Shown here piece by piece: positions 35,476-45,882 of a stretch of 45,882 bases of DNA. The position numbers were made by a program, and so were the translations under genes. Below the pieces are notes generated by a model. It ran no database searches, had not been told where the DNA came from, and saw nothing but the letters and a program-made list of their open reading frames with translations. Origin of the DNA: Candidatus Saccharimonadota bacterium (lineage in GTDB: Bacteria; Patescibacteriota; Saccharimonadia; Saccharimonadales; UBA10212); NCBI GenBank assembly GCA_013815775.1, contig JACDFN010000001.1:1-45882 (forward strand), written 5' to 3'. Positions within the stretch are counted from its first letter, which is position 1. Every line of letters starts with the position of its first letter.

Positions 35476-37443
35476 TTATAGCACACCGGAAGTAGAGGTG
35501 TGCCAAAAAGGTAGATTAGCGTTGTTGTAGAGGACCAGATTCCCATCTGGTTGCATGATCATTCTTAAAGAGCCGCGGCCGGAGGTAGAGCTATGCCATA
35601 AAGGACGAGTAGACTTATCGTAAAGCACTAGGTTTCCATCTGGCTGCATGGCCAGGAAGGAGACCTGTTTACCGTCAGTCCCCGTTGCCCAGGTAGGCCT
35701 AGTTGGAGAATAAAGCACTAGGTTTCCATCTGGCTGCAAAATAAGACGAAAGCGCCTATCGGCAGTTTCAATACTCTGGCCTGGGTATAATCTTCCTACC
35801 CCCAAAGTAGTATTAATATACGAAAGATGGTCTGGTCTATGAATAGTATAGGAAGCCCAAACGGGAGTATTAGAAGAGTTATAAATAACCATGTTGCCAT
35901 CGGTTTGCAGTACAACTTGCGATCCGGGGTTACCAGAGGTTTCGGAGTTCCAAAGAGGAACATTGTTGAGACTATAAAGCACTAGGTTTCCATCTGGCTG
36001 CATAACTACCCGGCTAGCTCCCGCTAAGGGACCGGTGCTCCAAACAGACTTAAAGTTAGAATTAAGAGTTAGGTTGCCATCTTTTTGCAAAGTTAAAACA
36101 GTCTGAGAGTCTGGTGATAATAGATAATCGTCCTTGTTTAATATACCCCCTGAACCAAGTGTCGTATTAGTCGAGTTAGATGGACTAATGGCTGTATTGA
36201 CATTAACCGTGAAGAAAAGTCCGAGGTCGTTTAGCCATGAGCGGCCTTCAGCTACGAGGTTGTAGTACTCACTATACGTCCCAGCTGCATTTGGTGCCTG
36301 AAGAGCAAATTCAAATGTAGCGATCCCTCCGGGTGATATTGTGTTTTCCAACATTTTTGCGGCTCTGCTATTAGAGACCCAAGTTGAGTCGGCAAAAATG
36401 CCAACACTATCCATCGGTCTTGAAGCAGCAAGGTGGAAAAACGATTGATCCCAGGTTTGGGTACCCATATTACGAGCTTTAACACGGACGTAGATTTTAC
36501 CGCCCGGAACTACTGTAGGCACAGAAGTAAATGTTTGTGTTCTGGCTGAGTTGGAGTAAGCCCATTGACCCTCATATAACCAAGCCCAAGGAATGTTTGA
36601 ATTTGGCGAACCGAACCAGTCTATGTACATTCTCCAGAAGTTACGGTTACCGTATGCACCGCAACTATCACCGCTGCCGTATAAGTTATTCAAGGCCGAA
36701 ACGTTGGGCTGGTAGGGAGTGTAGTTATAGAGACCTGCGGTAGCCTGGTTTTGCATACTAACGTCTGTCCCCCCACAGCCGGCGTTAGGATTATATTGAA
36801 CGAAGCTTGTACGCCCACCGCCAAAGTTATATAGATTAGGCTGCTTAGCGTAGCGCTGGAATTGGCGCGCGGCGTTGTAGACTTGGTTAAAAAATCCATA
36901 ATACTCAGCGTCACATGGGGCAGTATCGGGACAGCCATATCCGGTTGCGCTTCTGTATTGAATGTTCCACGGCCAATCGTCGGTAACTAAACTTTGCTCT
37001 TTCTGAAGCAGCACAATCATTGCCTTAGCACTAACCCCGCAAGCTTGTGCTACGTCATAAATAATTTGTGCGGCGGACTTTGAACCCGCACTAACCGACC
37101 CGCCACAGTAAGCGTCGGGCGACTTGGCGGGTATTGCTTGGGAATAATCCTTAAGGCAAGTATAAGGCGGGGGATTTCCCCTGGAGGTTCCGTATTCGGC
37201 GCGGGTCATGCTGCCAGAGTAAATTTTTGTTCCGTTGGTGTCACAAACTGGAACTTTAGTGTTTAAGAATGTCTGAATATCACCGGGGTTCATAGTGTTA
37301 GGATTGAAAAATATAGCGTCGTCAATGATTCGGCCTGCTTGCCAATCGCTGCCTGATAAAGCTGAAGCCGGTGGACTGAAGACAAGTGCACTTAATAAAG
37401 AGATGGTGGCGACCGATAAGTAGAATTTTATGTACCGTGCCAT
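35476..37443 (-). CDS. Secreted surface protein: N-terminal lysozyme-like/unknown domain, NBR1-Ig-like domain, two B-lectin domains
   Basis: Signal peptide; NBR1-Ig-like VPGGKIYVRVKARNMGTQTWDQSFFHLAASRP; four QPDGNLVLY and one QTDGNMVIY motifs (QxDxNxVxY) plus a degenerate QKDGNLTLN. Confidence 0.85.
   Translation of the reverse strand: MARYIKFYLSVATISLLSALVFSPPASALSGSDWQAGRIIDDAIFFNPNTMNPGDIQTFLNTKVPVCDTNGTKIYSGSMTRAEYGTSRGNPPPYTCLKDYSQAIPAKSPDAYCGGSVSAGSKSAAQIIYDVAQACGVSAKAMIVLLQKEQSLVTDDWPWNIQYRSATGYGCPDTAPCDAEYYGFFNQVYNAARQFQRYAKQPNLYNFGGGRTSFVQYNPNAGCGGTDVSMQNQATAGLYNYTPYQPNVSALNNLYGSGDSCGAYGNRNFWRMYIDWFGSPNSNIPWAWLYEGQWAYSNSARTQTFTSVPTVVPGGKIYVRVKARNMGTQTWDQSFFHLAASRPMDSVGIFADSTWVSNSRAAKMLENTISPGGIATFEFALQAPNAAGTYSEYYNLVAEGRSWLNDLGLFFTVNVNTAISPSNSTNTTLGSGGILNKDDYLLSPDSQTVLTLQKDGNLTLNSNFKSVWSTGPLAGASRVVMQPDGNLVLYSLNNVPLWNSETSGNPGSQVVLQTDGNMVIYNSSNTPVWASYTIHRPDHLSYINTTLGVGRLYPGQSIETADRRFRLILQPDGNLVLYSPTRPTWATGTDGKQVSFLAMQPDGNLVLYDKSTRPLWHSSTSGRGSLRMIMQPDGNLVLYNNANLPFWHTSTSGVL
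35621..36002 (-). repeat. 28-bp identical direct repeats within B-lectin coding sequence
   Basis: TAAAGCACTAGGTTTCCATCTGGCTGCA at 35621-35648, 35711-35738 and 35975-36002. Confidence 0.85.
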
Positions 37444-37447
37444 ATGT

Positions 37448-37987
37448 TTATACCTCTATAACCTTAGACTGGAAAGCTTCAGCTGTTGCTGACTTATAGA
37501 TAACTTTTATCGTCCAGGGGCCGCCTCCTAAAGGAGTATCCCACTCCATAGGGGCGCACTGAGTGTAGGATACGTTTTGAAAACCACTGGAAGATTTTGT
37601 TTTAACTTGAGAGCCCTGTGTGGCGGTTGCAGTGCAGGTTCCTCCTTCTTCAAATACACCTGTAACATATGCCCTTACTAAAACACCAGTTGCCTCTGTG
37701 ATTACTACAGTGGCCGGGTTTGTCTGTGATGAAGAAGGAGGGTTTTTAATTTGCTCGTCACGATTTACGATTTCTTCTTTATGTTTATTGGCTTCGTCTT
37801 TTTCCTCGTCTGTGGGGGGGTCTAGATTAACCTCTTGGCCGTCCTCTGTAATTAGCTGGGCCTGGTCGTTCAGAGGAGCCTTATTATTGCGAGCCACGGC
37901 CAAATATAAAAGCGCGGAACCTGCGATGATTATCGCCGCCGATGCCAAAAGAACCTTGCGAAGTTTTTTATTTCGAATAGTTACCAT
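37448..37987 (-). CDS. Hypothetical membrane-anchored protein with small C-terminal Ig-like extracellular domain
   Basis: N-terminal TM VLLASAAIIIAGSALLYLAVA; acidic linker; PATVVITEATGVLVRAYVTGVFEEGGTCTATATQGSQVKTKSS tail. Confidence 0.65.
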   Translation of the reverse strand: MVTIRNKKLRKVLLASAAIIIAGSALLYLAVARNNKAPLNDQAQLITEDGQEVNLDPPTDEEKDEANKHKEEIVNRDEQIKNPPSSSQTNPATVVITEATGVLVRAYVTGVFEEGGTCTATATQGSQVKTKSSSGFQNVSYTQCAPMEWDTPLGGGPWTIKVIYKSATAEAFQSKVIEV

Positions 37988-38106
37988 GTTTGTTTTTAAA
38001 TTTGTACTTTTATTTTAACATAAGAATTTAATTGTAAACAAATAAGTTCTTAGGAAATTCTCACTAACTTACTAACCTCTCATATTGATATACAATAAGT
38101 ACCTAG

Positions 38107-40218
38107 ATGCAGAAGATAAATAAGGGTGGCAAAACCATGAAACAGTGGCTGGCCAAGGGATGGGTTCAGTGGCTTATAGCTGCTACCTTCTTCTTCTTGT
38201 TGTCATGGCTTTACTTGGGCAGGTCAATAACCGATTGCTCTACGTCCTCGGTAGCCTTTAACAGTGATAGTACCGGTGGCTTTGGTTGGTTTCAATGGAT
38301 AGGGGGTAATGATTTATCCTGGGACTACAGTACGAAAACGAACTTCCCATACGGAGAATCCGTTGATAGGCCGCACTTTATTACATCTACTCTAATCATT
38401 TTTATTTATAAAATTTTTGCAACTTTTACAACGCCAACTTGCGGAATAAACCTACTAATTCTATTAGGGTATATGTCTACAGCACTGGTAATGTTTGGGT
38501 TTATAAAATGGCTGCTTAGGCGCCCAGACATAGCACTTTTTGCCGGTTATGCAGCCGCTTTCGTGCCATACCATCAACTTAAATCAACCAGTCATATAAC
38601 TTACGTGTATGGCAGCTTTTTCATAGGTATTATTTGGGCGTACTTTTGGTTTATAAGTAAACCATCTTATAGGCGTGGAGCTCTGCTTGGCCTGATAGGC
38701 GCCTCTGGTTTTTACTTTGACGGCTATTTCATTTTCATCAGCGGGGTAATGCTTGGTGCTTTATTTGTCTCATCTTTCCTTGTGGATGTCTGGAGGCTGA
38801 TTTTTAATCGACGGGACACACAGAAGATCTTAAAAGCCGCCTTTATCCGTTTACGTTATCTCGCATTTTCAGCTTTAGTGCTGGCGCTTCTTCTGCTACC
38901 TATCCTCTCCACATATATAAGCCAAGGGGATTCAATAAAACAATCATTGGCAACAGCTAGGAGTAACATCAGGACTGAGACTCTTCTATACGGCTTAAGA
39001 CCGATTGAGTTTATATTACCGAGCTTTAACAATCCAATAATGTCAGATGGCTACCCTGCATGGCGGGCAACCAAATACCATGGCTCTAACTCTCACGAAG
39101 CTACTTTGTTTGTTGGGTATACTATTCTTCTACTAGGGACAATTGCCTATTTTGCTCTTTTCTTTCGTAAGGCCAGGTCTATCACCTTTAAAACACTGCA
39201 TTATCAAAATGTGGTATTTGTTATTACTCTTGTGCTCTTGGCCTCCCTCATCCTTGCTTTACCAGCGGAAGTTACGGTCTTTGGACAAGTTTTTTCAACA
39301 CCGACAGCATACTTAGTACAGCTGACTGCTAGCTGGCGTGTTCTTGCCAGACTCTTCCTTGCTATAGACCCGTTGCTGATAATGCTGGCTGCTCTAGGCC
39401 TATACGTTATCACTAAAGGTTGGAGGAAAATTTGGCAAGTGTCATTTGTGACTGTTTGCGGGGTTATACTTTTCTTCGAGTACTTGCCCTCACCACTTGG
39501 CAGCACAGGCGACTTATATAAAGACAGCCCGGAAGTTTACCGTCAACTTGCCAAAGATCCAGACGTTGATCTTATAGCCGAATACCCTTTAGCCGACTTT
39601 AGCAATTCCCCCTCCGTATTTACCTTTCAGCAAGTACATAATAAAAACCTACTAAACGGCAACGCCGCTGAAATTATTAAGGGGCCACTTCACTCCAGTA
39701 TCGCTGGTTTAAATGACCCCCAGACACTCGGGGCTTTAAAAATGATGGGCATAGACGTGGTAACTACTTATGGTTTCGACCCAAAAAATTCTGACCTAAC
39801 TGCCTATTACCCAAACAATAGAGGAAGAGGGGGCATTTTTTCATACACAATAAGCAGAAACGTGCCGCCACTTGATACGATCTTAATACTAAGCAAGGGG
39901 TACGAGTCTTTGTTTGTGGATGAACGCCAGATAAGCCATCGCGCCATAACCGGTCCGGCGACGATGAAAGTATTTAAAATTTGGTCCGGACAAGCAAGCG
40001 GTAGATACACCGTTAGTTTCAATGCGCAGGCCGTTGTTTGCGATAAGACCGCTCAAGTTACTGTAGATCAAGCCGGGAAAAACTTATGGTCTGGGAGTGT
40101 AGGAGCAGATTTGCCTGTAAATATAAGTTTTACGGCAAATGGGGACAAACCTATAAACCTGGTACCAACCTGCTCTTTAGACATTACTTTTATGAGTGCA
40201 AAGGAGTCAGCTAACTGA
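38107..40218 (+). CDS. Polytopic membrane protein, probable GT-C-type glycosyltransferase
   Basis: 703 aa; multiple TMs, luminal/extracellular C-terminus; likely start at second Met (MKQWLAKGW, 38137). Confidence 0.65.
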   Translation: MQKINKGGKTMKQWLAKGWVQWLIAATFFFLLSWLYLGRSITDCSTSSVAFNSDSTGGFGWFQWIGGNDLSWDYSTKTNFPYGESVDRPHFITSTLIIFIYKIFATFTTPTCGINLLILLGYMSTALVMFGFIKWLLRRPDIALFAGYAAAFVPYHQLKSTSHITYVYGSFFIGIIWAYFWFISKPSYRRGALLGLIGASGFYFDGYFIFISGVMLGALFVSSFLVDVWRLIFNRRDTQKILKAAFIRLRYLAFSALVLALLLLPILSTYISQGDSIKQSLATARSNIRTETLLYGLRPIEFILPSFNNPIMSDGYPAWRATKYHGSNSHEATLFVGYTILLLGTIAYFALFFRKARSITFKTLHYQNVVFVITLVLLASLILALPAEVTVFGQVFSTPTAYLVQLTASWRVLARLFLAIDPLLIMLAALGLYVITKGWRKIWQVSFVTVCGVILFFEYLPSPLGSTGDLYKDSPEVYRQLAKDPDVDLIAEYPLADFSNSPSVFTFQQVHNKNLLNGNAAEIIKGPLHSSIAGLNDPQTLGALKMMGIDVVTTYGFDPKNSDLTAYYPNNRGRGGIFSYTISRNVPPLDTILILSKGYESLFVDERQISHRAITGPATMKVFKIWSGQASGRYTVSFNAQAVVCDKTAQVTVDQAGKNLWSGSVGADLPVNISFTANGDKPINLVPTCSLDITFMSAKESAN

Positions 40219-41336
40219 TGTTAATTTTTATATATGGAACAACAGGGGAGTTAATTAAAATAGCTCCCATCTTGAAAGCTGTTCCGCGGGAACAATATTT
40301 GTTAATAAATACGGTCCAACAGGCCAAGCAATTGCCGAAACTTCAAGCCCAACTCTTGATTAAAGACGATTTTTTATTAGCAAACGGCTATAAGGGAAGG
40401 GATCTTGAAAATTATTTTCAAGCATTGAGGTGGTTGCCTGCGGTATTTAAGAACTTCTTTAATAACCGCAAGAAAATCAAAAGGGCAATTAAGGAAAATT
40501 CATCCACCCAAAACCTTGTTCTTGTACACGGAGATACCAATACCACCGTTCTTGGAGCTGTCTTCGGTAGGCTTTTAGGGATGCCGGTAGCCCATGTAGA
40601 AGCCGGGCTGCGTAGTTTTGATATTATGCACCCGTTTCCGGAAGAGTTAAATCGAAGAATCGTCAGTCGTATTGCCAGACTTCATTTTGCACCCGGGGAT
40701 CAGCCTGTTAAAAATCTGAACAAAAACAAGGGTGTAGTTATTAATACGGCCTATAACACAGTCAAGGACAGTATCGACCTAGTGCGCCATATTGACACAA
40801 TAGAACTTCCTAAAAATCTTCCGGAACACTACGGCATAGTTTCAATACACCGCAACGAACTATTATCGGACAAGAATGGGTTAAGGGATTTTCTTAAAGT
40901 CTTAAGCGAAGGAGAACTTACAAGTAGTAATTTAATATTTCTGGAACACCCCGTTACGGCTGAGAAAATACGGGTTCTTGGATATGGCAAGTACTTGGAG
41001 TCGCCAAATATAATAAGGTTACCAAAATTGGACTACCCAACCTTCATGAAGCTACTGGGGGGAGCCAATTTTGTACTAACGGATAGTGGAGGGCTGCAAG
41101 AAGAGTGCACATACCTTAATATTCCTTGTGTTGTGCACCGCAAAGTTACCGAAAGGATGGAGGGTTTAGGAGCGAACGTCGAACTTACCGGTATGAAAGC
41201 TGAATTGGTGGCCGAAATTTTAGCAAAACTACTAAAACGGACCAGCTCAGCAAGTGCCTCAGAAAACCAAACATCCCCTACCCAGATAATTACAAATTAT
41301 CTGGGTAGGGGAGGATATATTACCCTTGCTCGCTAA
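40218..41336 (+). CDS. wecB: UDP-N-acetylglucosamine 2-epimerase-like protein
   Basis: VHGDTNTTVLGAVFGRLLGMPVAHVEAGLRSFDIMHPFPEELNRRIVSRIARLHFAP; LTDSGGLQEECTYLNIPCVVHRKVTERMEG. Confidence 0.88.
   Translation: MLIFIYGTTGELIKIAPILKAVPREQYLLINTVQQAKQLPKLQAQLLIKDDFLLANGYKGRDLENYFQALRWLPAVFKNFFNNRKKIKRAIKENSSTQNLVLVHGDTNTTVLGAVFGRLLGMPVAHVEAGLRSFDIMHPFPEELNRRIVSRIARLHFAPGDQPVKNLNKNKGVVINTAYNTVKDSIDLVRHIDTIELPKNLPEHYGIVSIHRNELLSDKNGLRDFLKVLSEGELTSSNLIFLEHPVTAEKIRVLGYGKYLESPNIIRLPKLDYPTFMKLLGGANFVLTDSGGLQEECTYLNIPCVVHRKVTERMEGLGANVELTGMKAELVAEILAKLLKRTSSASASENQTSPTQIITNYLGRGGYITLAR
41275..41311 (-). terminator. 17-bp perfect hairpin inside the wecB 3' end, 9 nt past the stop of the convergent GT2 gene
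   Basis: CCCCTACCCAGATAATT-ACA-AATTATCTGGGTAGGGG; followed on the minus strand by ATGTTTGGTTTTCTG. Confidence 0.6.
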
Positions 41337-42258
41337 TTATGTAGAGTGGCCGGTTCTGGGTTTCGTTATGAATGCTTTCTACGTATAGAGCCAAAAGCCA
41401 ATTACTAATTAAAACCAGACCTACCAGTAAGCTGACAAATAGCGCCAGGAGTGCCGTGCCGGTTACTGCCAACCCCAGCGGGTCACCAAAAACATACTTC
41501 TCAACAAGTAAAAAAAGACCTGCTATAGCTGAAATGAAGGTCACTAACCCACCTAAGAAACCGATAAATCGAAGAGGTTTAGTGGTTTGGGACACAAAAG
41601 CATGTAGCGCCAATTTTACGAGCTTGTTAAATCCATATGTCGCCTTTCCGCTATGCCGAGCTTGCGCTTCAAATTCAATAAAGGTGCGTCTGTAGCCTAG
41701 CCAGTCCACCAATCCGCGGGTAATGCGACTGCGCTCGGTTAGCTTATTAAATTCATCTATTACCAACCTATCCAATAACCTAAAATCCGTCGAGCGAGGA
41801 ATTGTTTCTCCGTCACTAATTGCATTAAGCAGCTTATAAAAAACTTTGGAACCAATTTTTTTCACCAAACCTTCTTTAGCATTTGCTGTTCGTATCCCGA
41901 CTACAACCTGATATCCGGATTGCCATTTTTTTAAGAACTCACCCAAATAATCTATGGGGTGTTGGCCATCGGCATCAATCATTACTGCCGCATCGCCCTT
42001 GCATTTACTTAGTCCCGCGCTGCTTGCCGCCTCTTTACCGAAATTTCGGGAAAAAGAAATGTAGTGTACGCGTTCATCGCTCTTGGCCAGGCTTTTTATA
42101 GCATCAAGCGATTCATCTTCACTTCCATCGTCAACATAAATAATTTCAAAATCAGGTTGGAGAGTAGTTATAACGTCTGAGATTTTTTGGTGGTGCCAAG
42201 CTAAATTACCAGCCTCGCTATGCACTGGGATAATTATGCTAACTAGCTGCTTGCCCAT
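41320..42258 (-). CDS. Glycosyltransferase family 2 (polyprenyl-phosphate sugar synthase type, GtrB/DPM1-like)
   Basis: VSIIIPVHSEAGNLAWHHQKI; IIYVDDGSEDESLDAIKSLA; AAVMIDADGQHPIDYLGEF; two C-terminal TMs. Confidence 0.92.
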   Translation of the reverse strand: MGKQLVSIIIPVHSEAGNLAWHHQKISDVITTLQPDFEIIYVDDGSEDESLDAIKSLAKSDERVHYISFSRNFGKEAASSAGLSKCKGDAAVMIDADGQHPIDYLGEFLKKWQSGYQVVVGIRTANAKEGLVKKIGSKVFYKLLNAISDGETIPRSTDFRLLDRLVIDEFNKLTERSRITRGLVDWLGYRRTFIEFEAQARHSGKATYGFNKLVKLALHAFVSQTTKPLRFIGFLGGLVTFISAIAGLFLLVEKYVFGDPLGLAVTGTALLALFVSLLVGLVLISNWLLALYVESIHNETQNRPLYIISEQG

Positions 42259-43504
42259 GTTTGCCTACAATTCTAAAAATAGTATTAGTGATGAAGTATA
42301 TTATAACTCCTAGAATTACAGATACCCATAAGCTGACTATCATGTTTTGTGGGTTAGTGCTAAGTTGCCATGGCAAAAGGAGGCAAGGCAAAATCACCGA
42401 AAGAGCTAAAAGTAAGCTTCGTCGACTTCTAAGTATAAGCAAGTAAAAAGCGTAGAGCGTAACTGCCACAAGCGATAATTGAAACAAAGTCGCAAATATA
42501 AGGATTTGCCCCTGATTAGCAAATTCTGGTCCAAGTAATGCTTGAGTAATAAAGTTCTTAAATAGAACTTCTAGTAAAAGTGCCCCAGTTCCCATAATTA
42601 GCAGTACTTTATAGGCACTTCTTATAATTCGACGATTACTCATAGGATTATTAGGATCCATTTCAGGCAATATTATCCAAACTAACAAAAAAGATATGTA
42701 GTAAACTGCATTGCTGAGAATGCTAATTCCGCTATAGACTCCGGCAGTATGGGTGTCGAATAGGGCTTTGGCGAAAATAATATCAATGTTTTGTAAAATA
42801 CCTAGTCCTCCCACTACGATAACCGCTCCTGCAGTATAAAGAGTTAAGCTACTCAGGAATTTTCTTTCTGAATTTGTGAAGGGAGAGAACATGGAAGAAA
42901 TTTTCGGTAATTTTACTCCGGCCACCAACCGCAGAATCAGCATTCCCATGATAGTACCTATCATTACCCCCCAAAGAGCGCCTACTGTACCCCATATGGC
43001 ACCAAGTGTGACCGCCATGACAAACTTAAAAAAAGCTCCTGAAAACGCGTATACGCCTACCTGAACCAAACGCTTATGCCCCTGAAGATACCCTGTCCAT
43101 ATTACAGCTGGAATCGCCGTGATTAGAATCACAGCGAGTATTAAAAAGGTAAGGGGCTCATCAATTCTAAGCCCAGTATTAATAAGAGGTGAAAATGCCA
43201 ATACAAGTATTGTGGCGGCTATAAAAAACCAGATTAGAACTTTTTGAATTATTTGCGATTTTTCCCGGGCATCCTTCTCCGGATACTTTTTCACAAGGTA
43301 AATACTAATTATGTTGAATGCTAGTAAAATCGCCAGCACCTGATTAGATAAAGCTAAAATGACAGTGAAATTACCAAAGCTACTTGTATCTAGAACACGA
43401 GAGAGTACCGGGTAAGTAAGATAGTTGAAAAAAGCACCACCAAGGGAGAGGACAGTAAACATACTCGACCGCACATAAAAATTTGATAACTTTATTTTTA
43501 ACAT
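42239..43504 (-). CDS. Polysaccharide/oligosaccharide flippase (Wzx/MATE-like)
   Basis: ~12-14 hydrophobic segments; MLKIKLSNFYVRSSMFTVLSLGGAFFNYLTYPVLSRVLDTSSFGNFTVILALSNQVLAILLAFNI. Start trimmed from 43597. Confidence 0.85.
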   Translation of the reverse strand: MLKIKLSNFYVRSSMFTVLSLGGAFFNYLTYPVLSRVLDTSSFGNFTVILALSNQVLAILLAFNIISIYLVKKYPEKDAREKSQIIQKVLIWFFIAATILVLAFSPLINTGLRIDEPLTFLILAVILITAIPAVIWTGYLQGHKRLVQVGVYAFSGAFFKFVMAVTLGAIWGTVGALWGVMIGTIMGMLILRLVAGVKLPKISSMFSPFTNSERKFLSSLTLYTAGAVIVVGGLGILQNIDIIFAKALFDTHTAGVYSGISILSNAVYYISFLLVWIILPEMDPNNPMSNRRIIRSAYKVLLIMGTGALLLEVLFKNFITQALLGPEFANQGQILIFATLFQLSLVAVTLYAFYLLILRSRRSLLLALSVILPCLLLPWQLSTNPQNMIVSLWVSVILGVIIYFITNTIFRIVGKHGQAAS

Positions 43505-43656
43505 AGGACCTACCAACCAATGATAGAGGACTTTCAATAGTTGCACAAAGTGCTGCACTGGTTGGTGTATTATGTTTGAGTAAAATAAAAGAAACACTAA
43601 GTACCTAGGTATATTCTACGAACACTGGCTAGCCATATTTTGTAAAAAGTTTGAAT

Positions 43657-44805
43657 ATGAGAATACATATTAAAGATTCGTCCTTTATTATTTCAACAAA
43701 TGGATTTGCGGACGGTCCTGCACAGGCTCTTCGAGATTATCTTCTTGATGTACCGTGCGAAACACTAACGGTGCTAAATCATCCTTTAGTAAGCGAGAAT
43801 AAAGGCGAGCATCTTGTTACGACCTATACCCGAGGTAAGGAAAAAACCGCAAAAAAATATAATCTTCCAAATAAGCCACCCTATACATATTTGTTTGACC
43901 CTTTAGTACCCTTGAGTCTGCCAGCCAGCACTGCCTGGTTTGGATTTAATAATCTGGCCGCTCTAAGAGGATTGGTGAGACGAAAGCGAGGTTCTGTAGA
44001 CAATGTGTATTATTGGGCGGTAGATTTCGTGCCTAACCGATTTGGGGAAGGAGTGCTTACAAGAGCCTATAACAAACTCGATGGTTACGTTAGTAAAAAT
44101 GTAGACGCTAGAATTGAACTCTCAAAAGCAGCCCTTGCGGGCCGTACTAAACATTTGGGGTTAAGTAATAAAAGTTTAGCTACAGCTTTTGTAGTACCAA
44201 TGGGGGCATGGTTGGGTAAAATTCCAAAGGCTAATACCAGCAATTGGAAAAATAAAAAAATAGTCTACCTCGGTCATTTGGTTGAGAGACAGGGGGTAGA
44301 TAGGCTCATAAAAGCCATTGGCATCTTAAATAAAGAGGGCATAGATATAAGGTTGGAGGTAGTGGGAGATGGCCCGATGCTAAACAATCTTAAAGAAATG
44401 ACGAATGAGCTAGGGATATCGCAAAAGGCAAAGTTCCACGGATTCGTAAAAGAGCATAAAGACGTTGAAGCCATTCTTGCAAGCGCAACGGTAGCGGTGG
44501 CTCCATACGTTAAAGACGAAAAAAGCTTCACCCAGTTCGCAGACCCCGGCAAGCTAAAGGCATACCTAGGCGCAGGACTACCGATAGTGCTGACTGATGT
44601 ACCCCCTAATGCATCCGGAATAGAGTCGGCTGGCGCGGGAATAGTAGTAAATGACTCACCTGAGTCAATTGCCGAGGCGATTAAGTCATACATTACTAAT
44701 CAGGCAAAATGGTCAGAGGCACATAAAAATTCACTTATTTATGCTAAGCAGTTTGACTGGAACGATATTCTTACAGAGGTTCTGGGCAAGATAGGCTTTA
44801 AGTAG
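43657..44805 (+). CDS. Glycosyltransferase family 4/1
   Basis: KIVYLGHLVERQGVDRLIKAIGILNKEGIDIRLEVVGDGPMLNNLKEM...AVAPYVKDEKSFTQFADPGKLKAYLGAGLPIVLTDVPP. Confidence 0.9.
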   Translation: MRIHIKDSSFIISTNGFADGPAQALRDYLLDVPCETLTVLNHPLVSENKGEHLVTTYTRGKEKTAKKYNLPNKPPYTYLFDPLVPLSLPASTAWFGFNNLAALRGLVRRKRGSVDNVYYWAVDFVPNRFGEGVLTRAYNKLDGYVSKNVDARIELSKAALAGRTKHLGLSNKSLATAFVVPMGAWLGKIPKANTSNWKNKKIVYLGHLVERQGVDRLIKAIGILNKEGIDIRLEVVGDGPMLNNLKEMTNELGISQKAKFHGFVKEHKDVEAILASATVAVAPYVKDEKSFTQFADPGKLKAYLGAGLPIVLTDVPPNASGIESAGAGIVVNDSPESIAEAIKSYITNQAKWSEAHKNSLIYAKQFDWNDILTEVLGKIGFK

Positions 44806-44807
44806 AA

Positions 44808-45882
<1,075 letters not shown>

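Noticed and set aside
35621-36002. CRISPR or intergenic repeat from three 28-bp copies
   Set aside because: The copies encode in-frame B-lectin motifs and their spacing follows the protein repeat.

Overview
The window reads as one chromosomal segment of a small-genome bacterium. It is most likely a Patescibacteria/CPR lineage such as Saccharibacteria, inferred from gene content and order rather than from any search. It contains: (1) three tRNA genes, a chimeric secreted protein, a ComF-like protein and an Hsp20 gene (0-4.9 kb). (2) A type IV secretion-like locus of about 16 kb: seven tandem short pilin-like (VirB2/TrbC-type) genes on the minus strand, transcribed from a shared control region opposite a plus-strand operon of VirB6/TrbL-like, PrgI/VirB3-like, VirB4-N-like, VirB4 ATPase and two proteins ending in M15-type peptidoglycan peptidase motifs, the second also carrying a phage-tail-lysozyme-like domain (4.9-20.7 kb). 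(3) The replication-origin neighbourhood recF-dnaN-dnaA / oriC-like intergenic / rpmH-rnpA-yidC-jag (20.7-26.9 kb). (4) A large glycan locus with gmd, rmd-like, an ABC-2 polysaccharide exporter (Wzm/Wzt with C-terminal extension), an FkbM methyltransferase, several glycosyltransferases, a B-lectin surface protein, WecB-like epimerase, a flippase and a truncated fcl-like gene at the edge (26.9-45.9 kb). The strongest leads are the origin-linked, relaxase-free T4SS-like machine with seven paralogous pilins, symmetric divergent promoters and two peptidoglycan hydrolases, and a probable D-rhamnan ABC-export cluster in a presumed monoderm. All family assignments come from reading protein motifs; no database search was run.
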